From: an uncultured Clostridia bacterium
Lineage (GTDB): Bacteria; Bacillota_A; Clostridia; Christensenellales; Aristaeellaceae
Assembly (NCBI GenBank): GCA_946408865.1
Contig: CAMJTZ010000013.1
Coordinates: 1 to 22,878 of the forward strand
DNA length: 22,878 nucleotides
Direction of reading: 5' to 3'
This document shows, in pieces, positions 6,347 to 14,118 of this stretch. The translations under genes were made by a program, and so were the position numbers. Position 1 is the stretch's first letter; every line of letters starts with the position of its first letter. The notes beneath the pieces are model-generated. The model had not been told where the DNA came from. It made no database searches and was given only the letters and a program-made list of their open reading frames with translations.

Positions 6347-9139
6347 ATGATGGACGGCCAGAACAAACCGAACGCGAGAAGGAAGACAATTGTCGGTACC
6401 GGAAAAGGCATTGAGAAAAAAGGCGAAGGCTTGGGCACCGGCCCTGTTGGCGACAGCAGCCAGCAGGCGCCGCAGAGCGCATTCCGGAAACCTTCCGGTT
6501 TTACAACGCAGCGCCCTGTGCAGAGCCCGTTCGGGCAAAGCAGCCAGCGCCCTTCGGCTACGCCCGGGCAAAATGCCCAGCGTCCTCAGCAGAGCCGGCC
6601 ACAGCCGGGTGTATTCGGACAAAGCAGCGGACAGGCCGGGCAGAATATGTTCGGTCAGAACAGACCGCAGTCTGATCCGTTCGGACAGGCGCAGCGGCCT
6701 CAGCAGTCGGCGCAGCGCCCGGCATATACCCGTCCGTCCCAGAGCGCCCAGAACTCCGGACAAGGACAGCGCACCGGATCCTCCATGGGCGGCGGAGGCG
6801 GAAAGATGATCCTGATCGTGATCGTGTTTGTGGGCCTCTTCTTCCTGGGAAGGAACCTGTTCGGCGGGAACAACAGCGGCAATTCGCTGAACACGAACAT
6901 CTCTGCTCCGGCTGCACAGACACAGCCTCAGACGCAGACGCAGAGCAGCAGTTCCGGAAGCGGAATCATGAATTTGCTGAACAGTTTCCTCGGAAGCAGC
7001 GGAAATTCTTCCTATGATTTCAGCGGGATGCTCAGCGGACTGACCGGCGGCAGCGGGACCGTGACTCCTTCCGGCAGCAGCCAGTATTTCACGACCGGCA
7101 TGGACAACAATACGCCGGACGCGGATACAACTGTCAGCAGCAAGGCGCGTGAAAAATACACAACCATCAGGGGCGGGAAGAAAGATAGTGTCACCGTTAT
7201 GGTTTACATGTGCGGCGCTGATCTGGAAAGCCAGAACGGTATGGCCACCAGTGACCTGAAGGAAATGGTAAACGCAAACCTGAGTGACAGTATCAATCTG
7301 CTTGTTTATACCGGCGGCGCCAGAAGATGGAGAAACAATGTAGTGAGCGGCAGTGTCAATCAGATTTACAAGATTGAAAACGGGAACCTGACGCGCCTGG
7401 TAGAAAACGACGGAAACGCCAGCATGACCAGTCCTTCCACACTGGTCTCTTTCATCCGATACGGAAGCGCAAAGTATCCGGCAAACCGGATGGTTCTCAT
7501 TTTCTGGGATCATGGCGGCGGAAGCGTAAGCGGCTACGGATATGATGAACGTTACGGCCACGGCCAGACGATGACGCTGGCCGGAATCAACGAAGCGCTG
7601 AAGAGCGCCGGCGTGAAGTTTGATTTCATCGGATTCGACACCTGCCTGATGGCAACGGTAGAGAACGGTCTGATGCTGGGCCAGTACGCTGATTATATGA
7701 TTGCCAGTGAGGAAACGGAACCCGGTACCGGCTGGTACTATACCAACTGGCTCAATAAGCTCAGCGCCAATTCCAGCATGAGCACAATTCAGATCGGCAA
7801 AACAATTGTGGATGACTTCGTTGAAGTCAGCAACCGGATGGCGCGCGGACAGGCGACGACGCTGAGTGTTGTGGATCTGGCGGAACTCTCCGCAACGGTC
7901 CCCGCAGAACTGAAGGATTTCAGCGTCGAAACAAACGGGCTCATTCAGAACAACCAGTACAAGAAGGTTTCCAGCGCGAGAAGCAAGACCCGTGAATTTG
8001 CCCAGAGCAGCAAGATTGATCAGATTGACCTGATTCATTTTGCCAGAAACCTTGGTACAGATGAAGGATCTCAGCTTGCCGGCGCGCTCGAAGGCGCCAT
8101 CAAATACAATCGTACCGGCGGCGGTATCAGCAACGCCTATGGCCTGAGCATCTATTTCCCATACAAGAAAACTTCCAAAGTCGGTCAGATGGTATCCACA
8201 TACAAAGCCATCGGAATGGACGAAGAATACACCCGGTGCATCCAGGAATTCGCGAGCCTGGAAGTCAGCGGGCAGCTGAGCGGCGGCAGCACACCCCAGT
8301 CCTATAACAGCGGCAACGCCATGAGCGGGCTGATGGAAAGCCTGATGGGCGGCGGAAATTCCTATGGGAGCATCAGCAATACATACAGCAGCGGCGGACT
8401 GGAAAACCTGCTGGGCGGCTATTATGGCAGCGGATCCTCTTCCGGCAGCACAGGCAGTATTCTGGATCTGCTGATCGGCTGCAGCATGACTGCAAAAAAG
8501 GCTGCATCCTATATTCAGGAAAACCATTTTGATCCGGGCAGTCTGGAGTGGCGGAACGACAGGATCACCTTCACCGATGAACAGGTCGCAAACATCATTG
8601 ACATCCAGAAGAACCTGTTTTTCGACGACGGCAAGGGCTATATCAACATGGGCTTTGATCCCGGTATTGCAACTGAAGGAAATGACCTGATCTACGAATT
8701 TGACGGAACATGGCTTTCCATTGATCTGCAGGAAGTTCCTTACTACAGAATTGCTCTGATTGAACAGAGTGACTGCTACGCTGAAGTCGGATATGTTCCG
8801 GCGATCGTAAACGATATTCGCGCAAACCTGATTCTCGTCTTTGACGCGGAAAACCCGGATGGATATATCGCAGGCGCGGAGCCGGTCTATACAGGCGGAG
8901 AAACGGAAGCGAAGGCAAAGAACCTGATCGGTATCGGCAAGGGAGACAAGATCCAGATCGTATGCGACTATGTCGACTACAACGGAAACTACCAGGACAG
9001 CTACAGGCTTGGCGATCCTTTTGTGCTGGGAGACAAAACGACGATCGGATATGCATATGTGAAGAATCCGGACAAATGCAAGCTGACCTATTGCATTACA
9101 GATTACTATCAGCAGAAATACTGGACGCCTGTAAAGTGA
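6347..9139 (+). CDS. Clostripain-family (C11) cysteine protease, membrane-anchored, with Gln/Pro-rich FGQ cytoplasmic tail
   Basis: A 930-residue protein. Residues 1-153 are a disordered, Gln/Pro/Ser/Gly-rich tail with a basic Gly-rich motif at 17-35 and four FGQ triplets (62-64, 90-92, 102-104, 112-114). One transmembrane helix follows (154-168, MILIVIVFVGLFFLG). Lys153 before it and the absence of a signal-peptidase site predict the tail inside and the rest outside the cell. After a Ser/Gln/Gly linker, the C11 caspase-like domain starts near 280 (SVTVMVYMCGADLES). Its catalytic dyad is His389 in FWDHGGG and Cys433 in FDTCLMATVE. Residues about 640-705 are a Gly/Ser/Tyr-rich insertion, and 710-930 form a C-terminal region I do not recognise. 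C11 proteases usually cut after Arg or Lys; the target here is unknown. AAGGAG at 6336-6341 supports the start at 6347; an ATG at 6350 is also possible. Confidence 0.88.
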   Translation: MMDGQNKPNARRKTIVGTGKGIEKKGEGLGTGPVGDSSQQAPQSAFRKPSGFTTQRPVQSPFGQSSQRPSATPGQNAQRPQQSRPQPGVFGQSSGQAGQNMFGQNRPQSDPFGQAQRPQQSAQRPAYTRPSQSAQNSGQGQRTGSSMGGGGGKMILIVIVFVGLFFLGRNLFGGNNSGNSLNTNISAPAAQTQPQTQTQSSSSGSGIMNLLNSFLGSSGNSSYDFSGMLSGLTGGSGTVTPSGSSQYFTTGMDNNTPDADTTVSSKAREKYTTIRGGKKDSVTVMVYMCGADLESQNGMATSDLKEMVNANLSDSINLLVYTGGARRWRNNVVSGSVNQIYKIENGNLTRLVENDGNASMTSPSTLVSFIRYGSAKYPANRMVLIFWDHGGGSVSGYGYDERYGHGQTMTLAGINEALKSAGVKFDFIGFDTCLMATVENGLMLGQYADYMIASEETEPGTGWYYTNWLNKLSANSSMSTIQIGKTIVDDFVEVSNRMARGQATTLSVVDLAELSATVPAELKDFSVETNGLIQNNQYKKVSSARSKTREFAQSSKIDQIDLIHFARNLGTDEGSQLAGALEGAIKYNRTGGGISNAYGLSIYFPYKKTSKVGQMVSTYKAIGMDEEYTRCIQEFASLEVSGQLSGGSTPQSYNSGNAMSGLMESLMGGGNSYGSISNTYSSGGLENLLGGYYGSGSSSGSTGSILDLLIGCSMTAKKAASYIQENHFDPGSLEWRNDRITFTDEQVANIIDIQKNLFFDDGKGYINMGFDPGIATEGNDLIYEFDGTWLSIDLQEVPYYRIALIEQSDCYAEVGYVPAIVNDIRANLILVFDAENPDGYIAGAEPVYTGGETEAKAKNLIGIGKGDKIQIVCDYVDYNGNYQDSYRLGDPFVLGDKTTIGYAYVKNPDKCKLTYCITDYYQQKYWTPVK

Positions 9140-9146
9140 GGAAATC

Positions 9147-11006
9147 ATGGATTACCGCGAGAAATTTGAGATGGCCCTGGAAAAAGTGCAGAAGGCTCCC
9201 CGCTATACCGGCGGAGAAATGAACACGACTGTCAAAGAATGGGATGCAACGCCGCTGCACTTTGGATTCTGTTTTCCGGACACGTATGAAGTCGGCATGA
9301 GCCATCTAGGCCTTAAGATCCTGTACGGACTGATAAACCGTGAAAGCTGGAGCCTCTGTGAACGCTTTTTTATGCCGTGGACTGACATGATCGAAATCAT
9401 GCAGAAGGAAGAGATTCCGCTGCTTTCCATGGAAAGCCGGCGGCCGCTGAACGGGTTCGATGTCATCGGATTTACGCTGCAGTACGAAATGAGCTACAGC
9501 AATATTCTGGCCATGATGGAAATGGGCGGCGTTCCGCTGGAGGGGAGTGAGCGCGGCGAGCAGGATCCCGTTGTTGTGGCGGGCGGGCCATGCGCGTTCA
9601 ATCCGGAACCGCTTGCACCTTTTATCGATGCATTCATGATCGGTGACGGCGAGGACGTGATGACAGAACTGAACCGTGTAATCCTCCGGCGAAAGACGGA
9701 AGGATGGACACGGGAAAGACTCCTGCGGGAACTCGCAAAGCTGGAAGGCGTTTATGTGCCTTCGCTGTATGACGTGACCTATGAAGAGGACGGGCGGATC
9801 CGTGCGGTAACGCCGAACTGTCCGGAAGCACCTCTTAGCGTGAAAAAACGCGTGGTTGTTGACCTGAACAGCACCTATTATCCGGAAGAGATCCCTGTGC
9901 CATATACAGAAGTGATTTTCGACAGGATCATGCTGGAGATCATGCGCGGATGCACCCGCGGATGCCGGTTTTGCCAGGCAGGTATGCTGTACCGGCCGGT
10001 ACGCGAGAGGAGTCTTGAAAAGCTGACAGAGCTGGCAGAAAAACTGCAGGAGGCGACAGGATATGAAGAGATCAGCCTGAGCAGCCTGAGCAGCGGCGAC
10101 TACAGCTGCCTGCCGGAACTGATCCGGACACTGATGCGAAACATGAAGGAGAAACGCGTATCCATCAGTCTGCCCAGCCTGCGAATCGACAGCGTTCTGA
10201 AAGAAAGCCTGGAGGAAACCCAGCAGGTCCGGAAAACCAGTCTGACTTTCGCCCCGGAAGCCGGTACCCAGCGAATGCGGGATGTCATCAACAAGGGGGT
10301 TACCGAGGAAGACCTGCTGGAGAAAGTACGGGACGCTTTCAGCGGGGGATGGAACAGCGTGAAGCTGTACTTTATGGACGGACTGCCGACGGAAACGGAA
10401 GCGGATCTGGATGGAATTGCGGACCTTGCGCGGAAAGTGGTCGGCGAATACTTCGCTGTTCCCAAGGAACAGCGCGCCCGCGGACTGCGCGTGACGGTCA
10501 GCGTCAGCATCTTTGTGCCGAAGCCTTTTACCCCTTTCCAGTGGGCCGGACAGGACACGATTGAGACGGTGTTCGCCAAGACGGAACATCTGAAGAAAGT
10601 GCTGAATATCAAGGGAGTGACGTTCAACTGGCACGAACCGTATGTCAGTTTCCTTGAGGCATGCTTTGCACGCGGAGACCGCCGGATCGGAAAAGTGCTG
10701 CGGAAGGCGTATGAAAAAGGCTGCATTCTGGACGGATGGAACGAAACATTCCGGTTCGACAAATGGATGGAAGCCTTCAGGGAGTGCGGACTGGATCCCG
10801 CGTTCTATGCAAACCGGGAGAGGGAAAAGGATGAAATCTTCCCCTGGGACCATATCGACAGCGGGATTTCCAAATCATTCCTTTGGCGGGAAAGGGAAAA
10901 AGCCCTGCGGGCGGAGACAACCAAAGACTGCAGGAAAGGATGCAACGGATGCGGACTGCAGAAATGGAAAGGTGTGTGCGGATATGCGAATGCTGGCGGT
11001 GTTTGA
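9147..11006 (+). CDS. TIGR03960 family B12-binding radical SAM protein
   Basis: A 619-residue radical SAM protein of the TIGR03960 type. The N-terminal half (about 35-200) resembles a cobalamin-binding domain (FPDTYEVGMSHLGLKILY, then VAGGPCAFNPEPLAPFIDAF and IGDGED). The radical SAM core follows, with the [4Fe-4S] ligands in CTRGCRFC (Cys269, Cys273, Cys276). A second cysteine cluster in the tail (Cys595, Cys599, Cys602, Cys611) could hold another iron-sulfur centre. The reaction and substrate are unknown to me. The gene almost always neighbours a TIGR03936/DUF2344 gene, as here, where the two overlap by 23 bases. A nearby RNase E/G gene hints at a link with RNA or ribosomes. The ATG at 9147 has GAGGA at 9138-9142, overlapping the stop of the protease gene. 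Confidence 0.9.
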   Translation: MDYREKFEMALEKVQKAPRYTGGEMNTTVKEWDATPLHFGFCFPDTYEVGMSHLGLKILYGLINRESWSLCERFFMPWTDMIEIMQKEEIPLLSMESRRPLNGFDVIGFTLQYEMSYSNILAMMEMGGVPLEGSERGEQDPVVVAGGPCAFNPEPLAPFIDAFMIGDGEDVMTELNRVILRRKTEGWTRERLLRELAKLEGVYVPSLYDVTYEEDGRIRAVTPNCPEAPLSVKKRVVVDLNSTYYPEEIPVPYTEVIFDRIMLEIMRGCTRGCRFCQAGMLYRPVRERSLEKLTELAEKLQEATGYEEISLSSLSSGDYSCLPELIRTLMRNMKEKRVSISLPSLRIDSVLKESLEETQQVRKTSLTFAPEAGTQRMRDVINKGVTEEDLLEKVRDAFSGGWNSVKLYFMDGLPTETEADLDGIADLARKVVGEYFAVPKEQRARGLRVTVSVSIFVPKPFTPFQWAGQDTIETVFAKTEHLKKVLNIKGVTFNWHEPYVSFLEACFARGDRRIGKVLRKAYEKGCILDGWNETFRFDKWMEAFRECGLDPAFYANREREKDEIFPWDHIDSGISKSFLWREREKALRAETTKDCRKGCNGCGLQKWKGVCGYANAGGV

Positions 11007-11670
11007 GAAAGGCGAACGGATCCGGCACATTGGTCACCTCGATATACAGCGGAGCGTGCAGCGCGGGCTGCGGCGGAGCGGTCTCCCTGTGGCATACAGC
11101 CAGGGGTTTAACCCGCATATTCTCATTACATTCGCTTCGGCGCTGAGTACCGGAGCATGCGGGAAACGCGAAATCATGGATGTGACGATGGCTGAAGATG
11201 TGGACGCGGAAGTGTTCGTTAAAAAAATGAACCAGGCGATGCCTCCTGAGATGCAGATCCGGGAAGCGCGGGCTGTGGACAACAAACATCCGAGCCTGAT
11301 GGGGATGGTTGCCGCAGCGGAATATGATCTGATGATCCGGGATGACGCGCAGGGGGAGAAACTGGCCGCTGCCGTGGAGAAAATGATGGAGCGGGATGAA
11401 ATCATGGCCATGCGGAAAACGAAGACGAAGATGACTGAATGCGATATCAAACCGCTGATTCACGCTCTGCGGGCGGAGAAAAATGACGGAAAGTGGCATT
11501 TGCGGGCAATGCTTACACTGACGGAACGGGAAAGCTGCAAGCCGCAGATGCTTATACAGGCGCTGGCCCGGGAAGCCGGGACAGAGGATGAGGTACGCGT
11601 GCTTGTGACGCGGGAAGGACTGTACGGAGCGCAGGACGACGGTACGCTGGTGGCGCTGGAGAAACTGTAA
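10984..11670 (+). CDS. TIGR03936 family radical SAM-linked protein (DUF2344)
   Basis: A 228-residue partner of the preceding radical SAM protein. The conserved N-terminal part is clear: FEKGERIRHIGHLDIQRSV and then LRRSGLPVAYSQGFNPH (residues about 7-45). The function is unknown; in some bacteria the two families are fused, so they probably act together. The frame is open much further upstream (to 10642), but that part lies inside the radical SAM gene. The ATG at 10984 places the family's N-terminus correctly and follows AAAGG at 10968-10972. ATG 10990 is a less likely alternative. The 23-base overlap with the upstream gene suggests coupled translation. It is followed after two bases by the RNase E/G gene. 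Confidence 0.88.
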   Translation: MRMLAVFEKGERIRHIGHLDIQRSVQRGLRRSGLPVAYSQGFNPHILITFASALSTGACGKREIMDVTMAEDVDAEVFVKKMNQAMPPEMQIREARAVDNKHPSLMGMVAAAEYDLMIRDDAQGEKLAAAVEKMMERDEIMAMRKTKTKMTECDIKPLIHALRAEKNDGKWHLRAMLTLTERESCKPQMLIQALAREAGTEDEVRVLVTREGLYGAQDDGTLVALEKL

Positions 11671-11672
11671 AG

Positions 11673-12707
11673 ATGATGGAACGGATGCTTATCACAGGGC
11701 CTGGATTCTGCTGCTGTGTGGAAAACGGGCTGCTGACGGAATACATACAGGAAGACGCTTCACAGCAATATGGAGATATCGTTGGCGGCAGAGTGGAACG
11801 GCTGATGCCTGGAATCGGGTGTGCTTTTGTAAACATCGGAAGAAAAAAGGACGGTTTTCTTCCTCTGGATGAGATGAGCCGGTCCTTTGAAGGGGAAAAG
11901 CTGAAATCAGGGGTGTTTATTCCCGTACAGATCCGGAAAGAAGAGACCGGAAACAAGGGCGCTTTCCTGACGAGGGACCTGACACTTGCCGGGAGAACGG
12001 TGCTGCTCATGCCGCTGAACAGGCATATCGGCATCAGCAGCCGGATCACAGACGAGGAAGAACGGAAGAGGCTTCGCGAAACCGGCGAGGAAATAGCTGA
12101 CGGAGAAACCGGCCTTGTTCTGCGAACGGCAGCCCGGGAGGCCGGCACAGAGGAGATCGCGGAGGAAGTCCGCAGCCTGGCAGAAGAATGGCAGCGGATC
12201 CGTGAACAGATCCGGACAGGATTCAAAGCGGGCGAAGTGCTGTTCCATCAGGATCCGGTGAAGCAGATGATCCGTGACTATGAATCAATGGGGATTCAGG
12301 GAAGAAAAGAGACGGAAGCGCTGAGCGCGGAGATGCAAAGGCAGCTCCGGGAGTCGGAAAGCCGGATGGTCCGGATTCCAAACGGCGGGAATATTGTGAT
12401 CGACCGATGTGAGGCAATGACGGTTATCGATGTGAACTCTGCTTCTTCCGGGATAAAAGGGAAGCCGGAGGCATCTTATACTGAAATCAATCTGGCCGCC
12501 TGTGAAACGATCGCTGCCCAGATCCGGCTGCGGAATCTGGCCGGGATCATCATGATCGATTTTATCGATATGAAAGAGGAAGCAGATCGGCAGAAAGTCG
12601 CGGAAAAACTCGCGGAAGTGATGAAACGGGATCGGCGAAAGACCGTGATTCATGGCTGGACAAGGCTCGGAATCATGGAAATGACACGAAAAAGGACAGG
12701 CGGATAA
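11673..12707 (+). CDS. RNase E/G-family endoribonuclease, short form lacking Zn-link and C-terminal domain
   Basis: Endoribonuclease related to RNase G/CafA, which in other bacteria processes rRNA and mRNA. It has 344 residues, against about 490 in E. coli RNase G. An S1 domain sits at residues 33-110 (YGDIVGGRVERLMPGIGCAFVNIG). The DNase I-like catalytic core keeps both metal-binding aspartates by alignment: Asp253 in TVIDVNSASSG and Asp296 in IIMIDFIDM. The protein stops just after LGIMEMTRKR, where longer homologues continue into the CxxC Zn-link and the small dimerization domain. The next gene begins eight bases later, so the missing part is not present in another frame. Activity is likely but unproven; dimer or tetramer formation must differ from E. 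coli RNase E. The usual downstream neighbours rplU and rpmA are absent. Confidence 0.85.
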   Translation: MMERMLITGPGFCCCVENGLLTEYIQEDASQQYGDIVGGRVERLMPGIGCAFVNIGRKKDGFLPLDEMSRSFEGEKLKSGVFIPVQIRKEETGNKGAFLTRDLTLAGRTVLLMPLNRHIGISSRITDEEERKRLRETGEEIADGETGLVLRTAAREAGTEEIAEEVRSLAEEWQRIREQIRTGFKAGEVLFHQDPVKQMIRDYESMGIQGRKETEALSAEMQRQLRESESRMVRIPNGGNIVIDRCEAMTVIDVNSASSGIKGKPEASYTEINLAACETIAAQIRLRNLAGIIMIDFIDMKEEADRQKVAEKLAEVMKRDRRKTVIHGWTRLGIMEMTRKRTGG

Positions 12708-12714
12708 GAAGAAA

Positions 12715-14112
12715 ATGAAGAGAGAAGAAATCATGGTTTCTTCAAAAGAGATGAAACGCCAGGAGGCGTTTGTTGAAGAAGTCCGGGATATGCCGCAGAA
12801 GCCGAAAAGCTATTATGTGGTTACATACGGATGCCAGATGAATGCCCATGACAGCGAAAAACTGGCGGGGATGCTGCAGGCAATGGGAATTGAAGAGGCA
12901 AAAGAACGGGACCAGGCAGACTTTGTTATTTTCAACACATGCTGCGTGCGGGAAAACGCGGAACGGCGTGCGCTGGGAAATGTGACATGGCTGAAGGAAG
13001 TACGGAAGAACAATCCCGGAATGATTATTGCCGTATGCGGATGCATGATTCAGGAACCCGGGATGGCGGAAAAGATCCTGAAACAGTACAGGTTTATCAA
13101 TCTTGCTTTCGGAACTTCCAACCTTCATCGTTTTCCCGAACTGATGTACAGAACGCTGAATACGGACCGGAGCGTTGTTGTGGTCGAAGACCGCGACGTT
13201 ATCCCGGAAGGGCTTCCTGTTGCCAGGGCCCGGAAGGAATCGGCCTATATCACGATCATGTATGGATGCAACAATTACTGCAGCTACTGCATTGTTCCGT
13301 ACGTGCGCGGACGTGAACGGAGCCGGGAGCCGGAAGCCATTCTCCGGGAGGCGGAGGAACTGCGTGACAGCGGCGTTAAGGAAATTATGCTGCTCGGGCA
13401 GAACGTGAACAGTTACGGCAGGGATCTGGAAAGCCGGATGAGCTTTGCGGAGCTGCTGAAAACTCTGGACGGGACCGGAATTGAGCGGATCAGGTTTATG
13501 ACAAGCCATCCCAAAGATTTAAGCGAGGAACTGATCGGTACCATGGGCGGAAGCCGGCATATCCTGCCGCAGTTTCATCTGCCGGTACAGAGCGGAAGCG
13601 ACCGGATCCTCGAACAGATGAACCGTCACTATACGCGGGCACAGTATCTGGACCGGGTAAAGAAACTCCGCGAAGCAGTGCCGGGTATCGGACTGAGTAC
13701 CGATATCATCGTCGCTTTTCCCGGAGAGTCAGAAGAGGATTTCATTGAAACGCTGTCGCTGGTGGAAGAAGTGCGTTACGACAGTGCCTTCACATTCGTC
13801 TATTCTCCGAGAGTCGGGACGCGGGCTGCGGAAATGAAAGAACAGATTGCACCCGAAGTTGCGACGGAAAGGATACAGAAACTGATCGCTCTGCAGGAGA
13901 AACTGCAGCAGGAAACCATGCTGCGGTTTATCGGGGCGGAGGAAGAAGTGCTGGCAGAAGGGCTCAGCCGGAGAAGCGCCGAGAGCGTATCCGGAAAAGG
14001 TCGGCACGGGATTTCCATTACAGTGCCGGGAACGGTCCGTGATATCGGTGAGATTCTGCGGTGCCGGGTGACCGGGCTCAAAAACAATACGCTGGTTGGA
14101 GAAAGGATCTAA
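12715..14112 (+). CDS. miaB: tRNA-2-methylthio-N6-dimethylallyladenosine synthase MiaB
   Basis: Radical SAM methylthiotransferase that turns i6A37 into ms2i6A37 in tRNAs reading codons that begin with U, acting after MiaA (encoded here at 18672). The 465 residues are full length. The N-terminal UPF0004 domain carries the auxiliary cluster ligands Cys40 (TYGCQMN), Cys76 (NTCCVRE) and Cys110 (CGCM). The radical SAM core has CNNYCSYC (Cys185, Cys189, Cys192) followed by IVPYVRGRERSR, the sequence that separates MiaB from MtaB and RimO. A C-terminal TRAM domain covers about 400-465. The start is uncertain: ATG 12715 and ATG 12733 are in frame and neither has a strong ribosome site. The first 30 residues are not conserved in the family. 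Confidence 0.95.
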   Translation: MKREEIMVSSKEMKRQEAFVEEVRDMPQKPKSYYVVTYGCQMNAHDSEKLAGMLQAMGIEEAKERDQADFVIFNTCCVRENAERRALGNVTWLKEVRKNNPGMIIAVCGCMIQEPGMAEKILKQYRFINLAFGTSNLHRFPELMYRTLNTDRSVVVVEDRDVIPEGLPVARARKESAYITIMYGCNNYCSYCIVPYVRGRERSREPEAILREAEELRDSGVKEIMLLGQNVNSYGRDLESRMSFAELLKTLDGTGIERIRFMTSHPKDLSEELIGTMGGSRHILPQFHLPVQSGSDRILEQMNRHYTRAQYLDRVKKLREAVPGIGLSTDIIVAFPGESEEDFIETLSLVEEVRYDSAFTFVYSPRVGTRAAEMKEQIAPEVATERIQKLIALQEKLQQETMLRFIGAEEEVLAEGLSRRSAESVSGKGRHGISITVPGTVRDIGEILRCRVTGLKNNTLVGERI

Positions 14113-14118
14113 AGAACA

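Noticed and set aside
6500..6760. Repetitive DNA resembling a repeat array in the protease tail
   Set aside because: The repetition is at the protein level (Gln, Pro, FGQ); codons and spacing vary and there is no fixed DNA repeat or spacer, so it is not a CRISPR or tandem repeat.
5870..9148. Minus-strand open frame of 1092 codons
   Set aside because: It runs antisense to scpB, the HMA gene and the protease gene, has no recognisable domain, and follows from codon bias in the real genes on the + strand.
10642..11670. Long form of the DUF2344 gene starting at 10642
   Set aside because: The extra 114 codons lie inside the radical SAM gene in another frame and have no similarity to the family; ATG 10984 gives the family N-terminus.
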